Notes under the pieces: generated by a model
What the model saw: the letters and a program-made list of their open reading frames with translations, nothing else
What the model was told of the DNA's origin: nothing
Database searches by the model: none
Source of the DNA: Kaistia granuli DSM 23481
Lineage (GTDB): Bacteria; Pseudomonadota; Alphaproteobacteria; Rhizobiales; Kaistiaceae
Assembly: GCF_000380505.1 (NCBI RefSeq)
Contig: NZ_AQYH01000018.1
Coordinates: 62,001 to 126,000, forward strand
Reading direction: 5' to 3'
Length of the DNA: 64,000 bases
In this document: piece by piece, positions 35,827-44,811 of the stretch
Numbering within the stretch: position 1 is the first letter of the stretch
How the letters are laid out: each line of letters opens with the position of its first letter
Made by a program: the position numbers and the translations under genes

Positions 35827-38800
35827 AGCGCCTCCACCACGGTGAGCGAGACATCGGCGGGATCGAGGATCGCGGCCTGTTCGGCCGCCAGCACCGGCGG
35901 TATCGCGCTGCCGTCGAAGCCGGCACGGGCGAATCGATCGATCTGGGCGGGATCGGCGGGGCTCGGGCGGGCCGGATAGATCCGGATATGCGGCTGCACC
36001 GGCGCGATGGTGATCGAGCGCACGCCGCGTTCCGTCGCGCTGAGGTCCAGATAGCCCTTGAGCTGGAACAGATCGACATCCACCGCCCGGACGCCCGTCA
36101 CCTCCTGCAGTCGGGCGAAAATTGAGCTGGCATGCACCGCCGCTCCAACCTCTTGCGCCTCGAACGCGAAGGCCGCCAGCAGATGGGCCCGTGCCCGCGC
36201 GGCGATGTTGTCGGCCTCATAGGCAGGGTCGCGCAGCAGCCTGGCACGGATGACCAGAGGCACACGCACGAGGGCAGAGAGCACCAGCGGACGATTGGTG
36301 TCGCGGATGGTGTTCAGCGAGGCGTGCAGATCGTCGAGCGCTTCGGTCGACAACGTTGTCCCGCCCACCGCCGCGACGGTCAGGTGCACGGTGCGTTGCA
36401 GGTCGAGCCAGACCCATGTGGCGAAGGCCCGGGCGATAAGGCCGGAGGCCATGGCAAGGCCTTCGAAATCCTGCAGCGAGACGGCGCGTCCGAAGGTCTT
36501 CACCGAGGCTGGGGCGGCCCGGCGGGCATCGTCACGGGCTTCCGCATCGGCGCCGCCGTCGCTCGGCAGCGGGTTGTGCACGCCGCGCAGGCCGACGGGT
36601 CGTTCCAGCGGGATCGCCAGTTGTCCCGCGCGAACCCGGCCCTGCAGCCCAAGCCCGGTGCGGTAGCGTGCCGTCACGTTCATCGCCCCGGTCTTCAGCC
36701 GTGCGCCGGTCCGACCGTCACCGAAGCCGACTCGCGTCTGCCCGGCATCGTTCTGGCGCAACGTGTAGACGCGATCGGTGGATCTGGCGCCGTAGAGGCT
36801 TGGCACCTGTTGCCACAGTTCGTCATTGACGCGGATTTCGATCTCCGCCTTGCCGCCGGCGTCCTGGCGCGAGGGCAGGTAGGTCAGTGGCCCGCGGCTG
36901 AGCGGGAAGCTCTGGAACGCCTTGGTCGCGTCGCCATTGCCCAGCGGCTCGAAGCCCGGCGTGCCGTCAGGATTGGCGCTCAACGGCTGACTCTCGCCGT
37001 GGCTGGTCTCGGCGACGTTGCCAAGCATGCGGACCTCGCCGGCAAGGCCGTCTACCGGGGGAACGAAATCGACCAGCAAGTGGTCGGGATCGCCGCCGGG
37101 ACTGGTCGAAAACTCCGTGCTCGCCGTGACCCGAACGCCGAGCTGGCGCGCCCCGTTGTCGAGGATCAGCCGTCGACCCTTGGCGATGCCTTCCAGCCCG
37201 GTGGCGCCGACGAGGGCGATGGCGAGACGGCCTCCGGTGAGCTGCGTCGGATAGCCGTGGGGGCGCAACGCGATGTCGGGGCGCGACAGCCGGTACATCC
37301 GGGTGTGGCGCCGGTCGGGAATCGCGTCGAGGCCGAAGCCGATCGGCGCCCATGCGGACCACTCGCCGCCGGTGAAGGCGCGGAACGACACACCGCCATC
37401 GCCGTCGCGGACGAAGATGCGGAGTACGCCGTTCTGGATCGCGCAGGTCGGAACCGAGGTGACGGGGCCGCGCAGGCTGGACCAGGCTGTCCAGTTGGTG
37501 CCGGTGCGCTGCGTCGTCCAGACGTCGCTGTCGCGTCCGCGCGCGAAGACCATCAGGAGTCCGGCCCCGGTTACAGCCAGCGCGGGCTCGCCCTCGACGT
37601 CGCCGCCGAGGTCGAGCCAGTCGCTCCACGCCGTGCCGTCAAAGTGGCGATGGCGCAGCCTGCCGTCTGGGCCGGTGATGAACAGCTCCGGCCGCCCTGG
37701 CGTCGGGAGCGCCAGGACCGGCGTCGCAGCTGCGACGCCGCCGAGCGACATGAAGCCGGACCAGCCCGCCGGGCCCTTGACGGCATGCCAGATGCCCCGA
37801 TCTGTGCCGCGCGCCACGACGTCGACGCGGCTGCCGTCGAAGGTCGCGATTGTGGGGGCCGAAGTGGCCGCCATCGTGAGAGTCTGGTCCTCGACGATGC
37901 CGCCGGCGCCGATGCGCAGCACGCGCACCTTGCCATTCACGCTGGTGCAGGCGACCACCGCCTGACCGCCCGGGTGCCACACGGCGGCCGGCCGGGCGAG
38001 CGTTGCGCCGCCGAGCACCGACACGCTCCAGCCCGCGCCGGAGCGGAATGCCTGCATCAGCCGGCCTGCGTCGTCGCGGTAGAACAAATCGACGTCGTGC
38101 GGGCCGCCATTGACAGCAGCCGGCTCGTCACAGGCATGCGCTTCCTGGCCCGCAGCCTTGACGACGGTGTCGATCTGCGAACCACCGCCGCGCAGCAGCA
38201 GTTGGAGCACGCCGGCGCCCGAGCGGGTGGCCACGCGCAACGAACCAATTGGCAGACCGGCGGGCGCCGCCACGGGTACCGGCCGGCCGCTTATGGTCTG
38301 TCGCAGCGTGGTGTGGGTGACGCTGTCCGAGAGTGGACCGACCGCGGTGGCGAGGCGGTCCTCCGCGGCGTGCACGACCGCGGTGCGCAGGCGGGGCACG
38401 CCGGCGCCGCAATCGATCAAGAACTGGTCTCCCGGTTTGACGTCGTCATGTCGCGCGTCGAGCGGATATTGGGTCTGGGCAGGACCGAACGAAGCGTCGA
38501 TCGGGGTCGTTTTCCAGCGTTTGTGCGGCGGCGTGGCAGGGTTGGTATCGTAGATGTTGTGACTGGCCGGAGCGTTGTAGCCGAAGAACCGCAGGCGCTT
38601 GTCGGCGCGCGCCAGCCGCGCCACTTCCGGCCGCAGCCCATCGGCCTGGATTGGCGGATCGAATCCCAGCCGTTCGCCGTCGGCGCGCCGGTCGAGCGCA
38701 GTGACGGTCTTCTCCTCGATCGTTCCAAGGCCGAAGGCGACGACACGGTCGCCGATCGACAGCGGGTCGGGTCGTGATAGGGCTATAGCGGAGGCACTGC

Positions 38801-39353
38801 CGCGCGCGAACGGATTGAACGGCAACGGGGGACCGTAGACCGGCAGCGCATTGAGCCCGGCGAAGGCGGTGACGCTCTCGACGGTCTCGTAGGTTTGGGC
38901 ACGCTCGTCCTGGCCGGGCATGCTCATGATGCGCAGGCCGCGGCGGATCCGCGTGGTGGCGTGTTCGTCGAGCGCGAAGGCGACGAGGGCGGTGGCCGCC
39001 AACCCCGGCCGCGGCCGGTAGCCAAGCAGCGCCACCATCCGCAGCACCGAATCCCGCTCGACCGCTGTGCGGATGAAGAATTCGTTGCTGATGCGCTCGT
39101 TGTAGAAGCACAGCACGTCGGCGACCGCGGCGAAAAGTTCGAGCAGCACGATCGCGTAGTCGTCGCTGTCGCGGGTCGAGAGCGCGCTGAGGCGCGGGTC
39201 GCTTGCGATGCCGTCCAGCATGGAGCGGCGGAAGCTGGCGAAGCTGCCGATCCGGTAGGAGAGGGCCGATAATCCCTGCCGGTTCGACACCGTCATCGGA
39301 GCATCGGCCATGCCGCTGGAGCAACAGGAGCAGAAGGCGGGATGGGGCGCCAT
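35823..39353 (-). CDS. eCIS baseplate J-like protein with inserted PLL-type beta-propeller
   Basis: This 1176-residue protein has baseplate-assembly features at both ends. The N-terminal part includes RDSDDYAIVLLELFAAVADV and FYNERISNEFFIRTAVERDS. The C-terminal part includes VGFGDGRTGARLKTGAMNVT, RAVSLQDFEGLAMASGLIAR and IRDTNRPLVLSALVRVPLVI, the gpJ/Afp11-12 pattern. Residues ~410-680 between them are unusual: repeated units such as GWSVSVLGG, GWSGFMSLGG, AWSDWLDLGG and NWTAWSSLRG, each followed by P and a strand ending in F-x-R/G-x-D. This is the blade pattern of PLL-type (fucose-binding) beta-propellers. The start at 39353 has GGAGG nine bases ahead and adds a short Cys-rich leader (FCSCCSSG); an alternative start is 39311. 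Confidence 0.8.
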   Translation of the reverse strand: MAPHPAFCSCCSSGMADAPMTVSNRQGLSALSYRIGSFASFRRSMLDGIASDPRLSALSTRDSDDYAIVLLELFAAVADVLCFYNERISNEFFIRTAVERDSVLRMVALLGYRPRPGLAATALVAFALDEHATTRIRRGLRIMSMPGQDERAQTYETVESVTAFAGLNALPVYGPPLPFNPFARGSASAIALSRPDPLSIGDRVVAFGLGTIEEKTVTALDRRADGERLGFDPPIQADGLRPEVARLARADKRLRFFGYNAPASHNIYDTNPATPPHKRWKTTPIDASFGPAQTQYPLDARHDDVKPGDQFLIDCGAGVPRLRTAVVHAAEDRLATAVGPLSDSVTHTTLRQTISGRPVPVAAPAGLPIGSLRVATRSGAGVLQLLLRGGGSQIDTVVKAAGQEAHACDEPAAVNGGPHDVDLFYRDDAGRLMQAFRSGAGWSVSVLGGATLARPAAVWHPGGQAVVACTSVNGKVRVLRIGAGGIVEDQTLTMAATSAPTIATFDGSRVDVVARGTDRGIWHAVKGPAGWSGFMSLGGVAAATPVLALPTPGRPELFITGPDGRLRHRHFDGTAWSDWLDLGGDVEGEPALAVTGAGLLMVFARGRDSDVWTTQRTGTNWTAWSSLRGPVTSVPTCAIQNGVLRIFVRDGDGGVSFRAFTGGEWSAWAPIGFGLDAIPDRRHTRMYRLSRPDIALRPHGYPTQLTGGRLAIALVGATGLEGIAKGRRLILDNGARQLGVRVTASTEFSTSPGGDPDHLLVDFVPPVDGLAGEVRMLGNVAETSHGESQPLSANPDGTPGFEPLGNGDATKAFQSFPLSRGPLTYLPSRQDAGGKAEIEIRVNDELWQQVPSLYGARSTDRVYTLRQNDAGQTRVGFGDGRTGARLKTGAMNVTARYRTGLGLQGRVRAGQLAIPLERPVGLRGVHNPLPSDGGADAEARDDARRAAPASVKTFGRAVSLQDFEGLAMASGLIARAFATWVWLDLQRTVHLTVAAVGGTTLSTEALDDLHASLNTIRDTNRPLVLSALVRVPLVIRARLLRDPAYEADNIAARARAHLLAAFAFEAQEVGAAVHASSIFARLQEVTGVRAVDVDLFQLKGYLDLSATERGVRSITIAPVQPHIRIYPARPSPADPAQIDRFARAGFDGSAIPPVLAAEQAAILDPADVSLTVVEAL

Positions 39354-39355
39354 CG

Positions 39356-41962
39356 CTACTGGCCTCCGACCGCTTCGACGTGGAGCACGCCGTTTTCGGG
39401 AAAGTTCGGGTCGTTGTCGAGCATCTGGATCTCCATCGGACCCATCGGCAGATAGCCGCGCTCCAGCCCGCTGCCTGGCGGGTCCCAGTAGCGCTTGAAC
39501 ACCACGACGGTGGCCGACTCGACGCCCTCCACCGCCTCTACCGCCTGATAGAGGCGGGACAGATAGGTGGCATCGCCAAAGCCGAAGGCGAGCGGGTGGA
39601 AGAAGCCGCGTGTGCCATCGGCATAGGCGCGGTTGGAAAGTACGCGGCGCACGGCGGCGATGACCTCGCCTCGGAAATGGCCGCGCTGGACGCAAAGCTT
39701 CAATTCGATCTCGAGCGGGACATAGCGCGCGGCATTGACCGTGAGGTCGTAGCCGGCGATGCGGAAGCGACCGAGATGAGCGCACATCGTGCTGGCGAAC
39801 TCCGGCTCCAGCGCAGCGCCGCCCCCCGGAAGCCGAACCAGATTGCCAGCGTCGCGGGGATGAATGGCGACGAATACGGTGTGCCAGCTGCCGGTCCAGC
39901 GGAAACGGGCCTTGGCGGCCGCGACATCGGGATGGCGCCGCGCCGCCTCTTCCCAGTCGGCCTCCGTCACGGCGCGGAACTGCACGGCACGGAACGCCTC
40001 GGGCGCGAGCTGTCGGACTTCCTCGATGGTTTCGGGATCGGTGCCGAGGCGTGCCGGCAAGGGCTGGAACACCTGCTCGATGCCGACGAACGGCAAGGGT
40101 GGGCCAGCCGGGTTGGCCGGATCGGTCATCTCGGCCGCGGTCGGCTGCACGATATGGACCAGCGCGTTGGCGCCGAGATTGCCGACGCGACCGTTGCCGA
40201 TCCGGTAGCGCGCCGAGATGGCGGTGACGTTGCCGGGCGAGCGGCCATAGCGGTCGTCGCCGAAGCGCAGATGGGCGACCTCATCATTGTCGACCTCGAC
40301 GACGAAGTGGCGGTCATAGGCTCCGCTCTCGAACAATTGCGGCACCGGCTCCCACAGCTCAGTGTCGCCCTCCAGCGTCTTCATCAGCACGATCGCCGCC
40401 GGGCCGACGGCGCGCACGTCGGCGCCGAGCTCGTGGCGGCCCTGGATCAGGCGCCCGTCGGCGGCATAGGCGGGAGCCGCCGGCATTGCCTGGTGCGACA
40501 GCGGGCCGTCCGGGAGAGGGACGGTGGCGATCGGCCAGGCGAGCGTGGCGGCGGAAGGAACTTCGAGAGCGCGGGTGACGGTACGCCCGTGATCGGCCGG
40601 GGCGACATTGCCATATGCCAGCGAAACAGGATCGATTGGCCCCGTCTGTGGCGTTTCCGCCGAGAGGCAGAGCGGGAAGGCGAGGGCGTCTTCCCGACGC
40701 CAAACCACGTGCTGCAGCGGCAGCGCGGCCTGTCCGACACTGGTTCGCGGCGTCAGAGCGCCACCGGTCATGGTGCGCCGGAAAACCGGGTCGGTGTCGT
40801 CGGTGACACGCAGAATGCGGACGATCTGCGCATGGGACGGATCGGCGTCGGCCGGTGCGCCGGTCACGGGGCTCACCGCCTCACGCAGCAGCAGATAGTC
40901 TCCCTCGACGAAGGTCGGCCGAAACGCGGCGGGGTTGGCGCCGGACGGCACGCCATAGAGCCAGGCTTCGGTGGCGCCGCGGGCAAGGCAGCATCCGGTA
41001 TCTCCCCAGGAATGGATACGCAGCACATTGTGGGCGGCGTCGACACGGGTCAGCGCCGTAGTCTCGAACACGGCCGCGTCGGCGAGTGCCGGGTCGGTGT
41101 CGAAATCGGCGGCGGCGGAGAGGACGGCGCCGGGCGCGCCGGCCTCGCCCAGCAGCGGGCGACCGACGCGGGTGAGCAGCTTCGCGCCGGCCGGGACGAA
41201 GCCGGGGGCGCCGGCGGTTGCCTCGAAGCGCACATAAGTGAAGGCGTTGCGTCCCTGGTGCATGCGGTAGTCGACGAGGCGGGCATGGCGCGCGGCGCTG
41301 ATGCGATGCAGGCAAGTGTCGAGGAAGGCCTCGGTGCCGGCGGCGTCCTGGAAGTAGCTGAGATAGTCGCCGACATAGGCGAACAGCTCCAGCACGGCGA
41401 TGCCGATATCGGCCGGCGAGTTTTCGAGCCAGTCGGGATGACGCTCGGCGACCAGCTCGACCATCAGCCGCCGGAAGCTCTGGTAGTCCTTCGACAGGTA
41501 GTCGAGTTCCGGCTCGTCGAGCACGGTCGGTGGGCAATCCGGCTCCTGCCGGCAGTCGATGCTGCTGGGGCAGCCCGCCTTGAAGGAGAAGCGCGCCTGG
41601 CTGCGCTCCGGATCTAGCCAGGGTGGGTTGACAGCGAGCACGTAGCTGGAGAAGTCGCCCTCGCGGTCGAGGTAAATGCGGATCACCAGCGCGGCGCCCG
41701 GATCCGGCTCGGTGGCAAGCACGCGGATATCCACGATGCGCACGCCGCCGAGCACGGCGAAGGCATCCGGCGCGGCATCGAGCCCGGCCGGCGGCGTCTT
41801 CAGGAAATGCAGCTCGAGCACATGACGGCGGCCCGCGACGGCGAGCGGGTCACGCCGGTATTCGACATAGTCGATGCCGTTCACCGGGCTGGTGGGCGCG
41901 CGGATGAGGCCGGACCGCCGCTCGTCCTCGCACCAGATCGTCCCTGCGCTGGAGATGACCAT
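39356..41962 (-). CDS. eCIS putative baseplate assembly protein (baseplate J / Afp11-like)
   Basis: This 868-residue protein has the N-terminus VISSAGTIWCEDERRSGLIR and LELHFLKTPPAGLDAAPDAF, then LDYLSKDYQSFRRLMVELVA and ENSPADIGIAVLELFAYVGD, which match the putative baseplate assembly family found in eCIS loci. The C-terminal half contains HLRFGDDRYGRSPGNVTAIS, which is the gpJ-like R-F-G-D/N-G motif, and AVTEADWEEAARRHPDVAAA. In Afp-type particles this protein forms baseplate wedges around the hub. The start lies two bases after the gp25 stop. Confidence 0.87.
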   Translation of the reverse strand: MVISSAGTIWCEDERRSGLIRAPTSPVNGIDYVEYRRDPLAVAGRRHVLELHFLKTPPAGLDAAPDAFAVLGGVRIVDIRVLATEPDPGAALVIRIYLDREGDFSSYVLAVNPPWLDPERSQARFSFKAGCPSSIDCRQEPDCPPTVLDEPELDYLSKDYQSFRRLMVELVAERHPDWLENSPADIGIAVLELFAYVGDYLSYFQDAAGTEAFLDTCLHRISAARHARLVDYRMHQGRNAFTYVRFEATAGAPGFVPAGAKLLTRVGRPLLGEAGAPGAVLSAAADFDTDPALADAAVFETTALTRVDAAHNVLRIHSWGDTGCCLARGATEAWLYGVPSGANPAAFRPTFVEGDYLLLREAVSPVTGAPADADPSHAQIVRILRVTDDTDPVFRRTMTGGALTPRTSVGQAALPLQHVVWRREDALAFPLCLSAETPQTGPIDPVSLAYGNVAPADHGRTVTRALEVPSAATLAWPIATVPLPDGPLSHQAMPAAPAYAADGRLIQGRHELGADVRAVGPAAIVLMKTLEGDTELWEPVPQLFESGAYDRHFVVEVDNDEVAHLRFGDDRYGRSPGNVTAISARYRIGNGRVGNLGANALVHIVQPTAAEMTDPANPAGPPLPFVGIEQVFQPLPARLGTDPETIEEVRQLAPEAFRAVQFRAVTEADWEEAARRHPDVAAAKARFRWTGSWHTVFVAIHPRDAGNLVRLPGGGAALEPEFASTMCAHLGRFRIAGYDLTVNAARYVPLEIELKLCVQRGHFRGEVIAAVRRVLSNRAYADGTRGFFHPLAFGFGDATYLSRLYQAVEAVEGVESATVVVFKRYWDPPGSGLERGYLPMGPMEIQMLDNDPNFPENGVLHVEAVGGQ

Positions 41963-41964
41963 GC

Positions 41965-42342
41965 CTAGACCGCCTCCGACTTGACGAAGGTATCTTCCAT
42001 CCGTTCGCCGGTGGTGCGCCGCCGATAGACCACGCTGACTTCCAGGCGTTCGTCGACGGCGTTGACCGATACGCGTTCCACCAGGATGACGGCGTCGAGC
42101 CACCGCAGCAGCGAGCCATGGATGAGCTGTTCGGTCGCCGCGGCCAGCGCATCGGAGGCCGGGGCGAAGGTGAGCTGCTTCACGCCGCTGCCGAATTCCG
42201 GCCGGTTCACCCGCTCGCCGGGATTGGTGAAGATCACCTGGCGGATCAGGTCGCGCACATGCTCGTCGGCATTGGTCAGCGCCGAGCGGCCGCGCTCGTC
42301 AATGGCGAAGGGAAAGTCCAGAAAGAGAGGTTCCGTCGCCAT
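41965..42342 (-). CDS. eCIS baseplate protein, GPW/gp25 family (Afp9-like)
   Basis: This 125-residue protein has the gp25 signature: FLDFPFAIDERGRSALTNAD, then HVRDLIRQVIFTNPGERVNR and PEFGSGVKQLTF. Gp25 joins the baseplate wedge to the first sheath ring and starts sheath assembly. Its length is normal. GGGAG lies five bases before the ATG. It is followed directly by the baseplate J-like gene. Confidence 0.92.
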   Translation of the reverse strand: MATEPLFLDFPFAIDERGRSALTNADEHVRDLIRQVIFTNPGERVNRPEFGSGVKQLTFAPASDALAAATEQLIHGSLLRWLDAVILVERVSVNAVDERLEVSVVYRRRTTGERMEDTFVKSEAV

Positions 42343-42352
42343 CGCCGCTCCC

Positions 42353-42637
42353 TCACACCTGCAGCACGGGAGTGACGACCGGCGAGCCGGGCAGCGGCAG
42401 GGTGATCCGGAACGCCGTCTCCTGCTCCTTCATGTGGCGCACGACCCCGCGCGCGATCGCCACGAACAGTCTTCGACGCGCCCGCACCTCGCGATCGTTG
42501 TCGTCAACGTTCAGGCCCGGCATGCCGTCGAGCAGCAGCAGCGCATTGAGCTCGGCGTCCATGGCGGCTGCCATCGAGTTCACATAGTCGGTGTAGTCCG
42601 TCTCGTTCGCGCGGAAATTTCCGGCTCTCAGTGGCAT
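42353..42637 (-). CDS. Unrecognised 94-residue eCIS protein
   Basis: This small protein lies between the spike (gpV) and gp25 genes, the place where Afp-type loci carry a PAAR tip (Afp10) or a small baseplate factor. It has no PAAR repeats and no His/Cys tip triad. It is mostly helical (VNSMAAAMDAELNALLLLDG, REVRARRRLFVAIARGVVRH) and ends with AFRITLPLPGSPVVTPVLQV. It is probably a structural or assembly factor. Position and spacing (10 and 16 bp to its neighbours) show that it belongs to the operon. Confidence 0.7.
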   Translation of the reverse strand: MPLRAGNFRANETDYTDYVNSMAAAMDAELNALLLLDGMPGLNVDDNDREVRARRRLFVAIARGVVRHMKEQETAFRITLPLPGSPVVTPVLQV

Positions 42638-42653
42638 GCTTGCGTCTCCTCAT

Positions 42654-43367
42654 TCATTCCAGCAGAACCTTGAGCGACAACAGGCTCGGGCTCGGCGGCG
42701 GCATCGGCGCGACTGGTGGAGCCGGGGTCACTGGCAAAATGCCGAGCGCCATCTCGCCCGGATGCACATGGGTGTTGAACAGCGTCACCAGCTGGGTGAG
42801 ATAGACGAGCAGCTGATCGCCGAGCACGGCGGGGTGGAACGCCGCCTGGCTGCCCTCGTGGATGAGCGGCCCTTCCAGCACGACGCGGGCGAGTCCCTTC
42901 ACCGTGACCGTGCCGGTCGCCACGCTGACGACAATCTGGTTGGTGGTGAGCGCGTCGGAGAGCGTGAGGGTCTGGGTCAGGTCGTCCAGGACGGCCGAGA
43001 GGCCGAGGTCCGAGCGCCAGATCTTGGTTGTCGGCAGTGGCGGGGCAGCCGGCGGCGCCATCGGTGCCTCGCCTACCGCCCAGTAGCCACCCGTCCAGAT
43101 CGGTCGCGACACGTCGCCCGCCTCGAATTCGATCCACACGCCGGACCCGACCATGGGAACCGCGAAGAAGCCTGCATTGATGCCGGCGACAGGGGCGCAG
43201 GGCGTCGCCCAGCTGGTCGGTACTTCGCCGAGCACATCGACGACGGTCGCCTGGATGCGGCCCATGTTGAGCGGGTCGGTATTGTTGAAGACGATGCCGC
43301 GATACTTGCCGTAGACCCGTTCGCGGTCGCCGGTGCGGGCGGAGGCTCGTTCTTCAGCGTATGCCAT
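42654..43367 (-). CDS. eCIS spike, phage baseplate assembly protein V (VgrG/gp5 OB-fold, Afp8 C-terminal-like)
   Basis: This 237-residue protein starts with RVYGKYRGIVFNNTDPLNMG, followed by RIQATVVDVLGEVPTSWATP and GVWIEFEAGDVSRPIWTGGY, the OB-fold pattern of gpV/VgrG spikes. A beta-strand segment follows (LDDLTQTLTLSDALTTNQIV, VSVATGTVTVKGLARVVLEG) that could form the trimeric needle. The C-terminus is Pro-rich. With the gpD-like hub encoded directly upstream it forms a split VgrG. It punctures the target membrane on firing. Confidence 0.87.
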   Translation of the reverse strand: MAYAEERASARTGDRERVYGKYRGIVFNNTDPLNMGRIQATVVDVLGEVPTSWATPCAPVAGINAGFFAVPMVGSGVWIEFEAGDVSRPIWTGGYWAVGEAPMAPPAAPPLPTTKIWRSDLGLSAVLDDLTQTLTLSDALTTNQIVVSVATGTVTVKGLARVVLEGPLIHEGSQAAFHPAVLGDQLLVYLTQLVTLFNTHVHPGEMALGILPVTPAPPVAPMPPPSPSLLSLKVLLE

Positions 43368-43379
43368 CGTCAGTCCCCG

Positions 43380-44513
43380 TCAGGCCACCGCCTCCAGTGG
43401 ATCGATGAATATCTCCGCGCCGGTCAGCCCGACCGCGTTACGCGAGGCGCTGAAGCTCTGGCTCCAGCCGTCGCGCGAGATGCGGTGGGTAACCGACGTC
43501 ACGTAGTACAGCCCGCTGTTCTGCCGTCCGGCGCCCCGCACCAGGACCGGCAGTCCGGCGAGCAGGGGGCGCGAATATTTCAGCCCGTCGACCTCGCCCT
43601 GCGCCCGGATGGCGCGGCTCGAACTCGAGGCGCGTGCCAGTGCCCGTGCCTGCATCTCGATCGGATTGGCGGCGTCCTCGGACAGGGATCGTTCGATCGG
43701 TGGCGGCAGAATTCGGTTCAGTGCCGGCTCCAGCCCCATCGGCGGCTCGATCGACACCGGTGCGATCGCCGGGACCGGCACGCGCGTGCGCGGATCGATC
43801 GAGGCCGAGATCACGCTGCGCGGCTGCAGCATGTCGTTGGAGACGCTGAACGAGCTCAGGTTGGTGTGCAGGCCGAAATCGATCGACAGCACGCCTTGCG
43901 GCGGCGCCATGGTCAGCGCGGGGTGGAAGTGCCCCATCATCAGCCCGCTGAGCGGCTCCGGCTGCAGGTAGATCTCGTAGGAATTGCGGCCGGCCAGCTG
44001 CATCACATATTCGGCGTCGGTGTCGCGCTGCGTGGTGATGGTGTCGACCATGGTGCGGCTCGGCGGCGTCGGCACCACCACGGGGATCAGCGCATATTTG
44101 GCGAAGATGGTCCGCACCACCTCGCTATCCGGCAGGTTCGGCCAGATGAAGGGCTGCTGGATATGCGCCATGATCGTGCCGATGGCGTCCATCCCGACCA
44201 CTTCCAGCGTCGAGCCGCCGGGCGTGTTGCTGGCGCCGAGCCGCGCGCCCTGCACGAAGCCGCTGGCGAGCGTCATCGGCACGCCGAGCCCGAAGGCGAG
44301 CCGGATGGTGATGGGCAGCAGCGGTCGGAAGATGTCGATGGCCAGGGCGTCGAAATCACCGAAGCTGTTGCGGCTCAGGTCGAAATGCAGGCGGAAGATC
44401 GAGGCCTGGCCGACCGACGTCTCGATCTCGATCTCGCTCAGCGCCTCCATGAAGGGCAGGGGAAGTGGCGCGAAGCCGATCTGGACGACGAAATAGGATG
44501 GCAGCAGGCTCAT
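43380..44513 (-). CDS. eCIS hub protein, phage late control gpD-like
   Basis: This 377-residue protein belongs to the gpD/gp27 hub family. The N-terminus MSLLPSYFVVQIGFAPLPLP, EIEIETSVGQASIFRLHFDL and the middle YALIPVVVPTPPSRTMVDTI, QRDTDAEYVMQLAGRNSYEI follow the hub pattern, the latter being the typical D-x-F-V-x-x-L-A equivalent. The C-terminus contains SGLYYVTSVTHRISRDGWSQ. It makes the trimeric hub that adapts the spike to the six-fold tube. A GGAGGG box precedes the start. Confidence 0.87.
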   Translation of the reverse strand: MSLLPSYFVVQIGFAPLPLPFMEALSEIEIETSVGQASIFRLHFDLSRNSFGDFDALAIDIFRPLLPITIRLAFGLGVPMTLASGFVQGARLGASNTPGGSTLEVVGMDAIGTIMAHIQQPFIWPNLPDSEVVRTIFAKYALIPVVVPTPPSRTMVDTITTQRDTDAEYVMQLAGRNSYEIYLQPEPLSGLMMGHFHPALTMAPPQGVLSIDFGLHTNLSSFSVSNDMLQPRSVISASIDPRTRVPVPAIAPVSIEPPMGLEPALNRILPPPIERSLSEDAANPIEMQARALARASSSSRAIRAQGEVDGLKYSRPLLAGLPVLVRGAGRQNSGLYYVTSVTHRISRDGWSQSFSASRNAVGLTGAEIFIDPLEAVA

Positions 44514-44517
44514 CTGC

Positions 44518-44802
44518 TCACCCTCCGCCCGGCGCGGGTACGCGGATGCGACGGCCCGGCGTCGCTGTCAGTTCGATCGGGCGCATCGTCCGGTTGACGT
44601 CGGCCAGCCGCCAGAACTGTTCGGCGTCACCCAGCGCGCGGTAAGCGACGAGGTCCGGGCGCTCTTCCTCGCGGACCTGGTAGCCGAATGCCCCCGGGGT
44701 CGAGGGGATGAAGCGCATGCGCTTGTAACGGACGCAGCGTCCGTTGCGGTCGGTCGTCTCGGCATCGGCGATCGCCTCGTAGCGGCTTCCACGAAAGAAC
44801 AT
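44518..44802 (-). CDS. eCIS LysM-like tail protein (gpX/Afp7 C-terminal-like)
   Basis: This 94-residue protein starts MFFRGSRYEAIADAETTDRN and ends with a LysM-like/gpX pattern: VREEERPDLVAYRALGDAEQ, FWRLADVNRTMRPIELTATP and GRRIRVPAPGG. In contractile tails this module packs between tube and hub. It is encoded directly before the hub gene with GAGGAT as ribosome-binding site, and next to the CIS tube gene with which it is often fused. Confidence 0.87.
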   Translation of the reverse strand: MFFRGSRYEAIADAETTDRNGRCVRYKRMRFIPSTPGAFGYQVREEERPDLVAYRALGDAEQFWRLADVNRTMRPIELTATPGRRIRVPAPGGG

Positions 44803-44811
44803 CGCGCATCC

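Noticed and set aside
33268-41617. Very long plus-strand open frames opposite the eCIS genes (about 800-900 codons each)
   Set aside because: They are antisense shadows caused by high GC codon bias. Their translations are low-complexity Arg/Gly/Ala/Asp strings without domains, while the minus-strand frames carry clear baseplate motifs.
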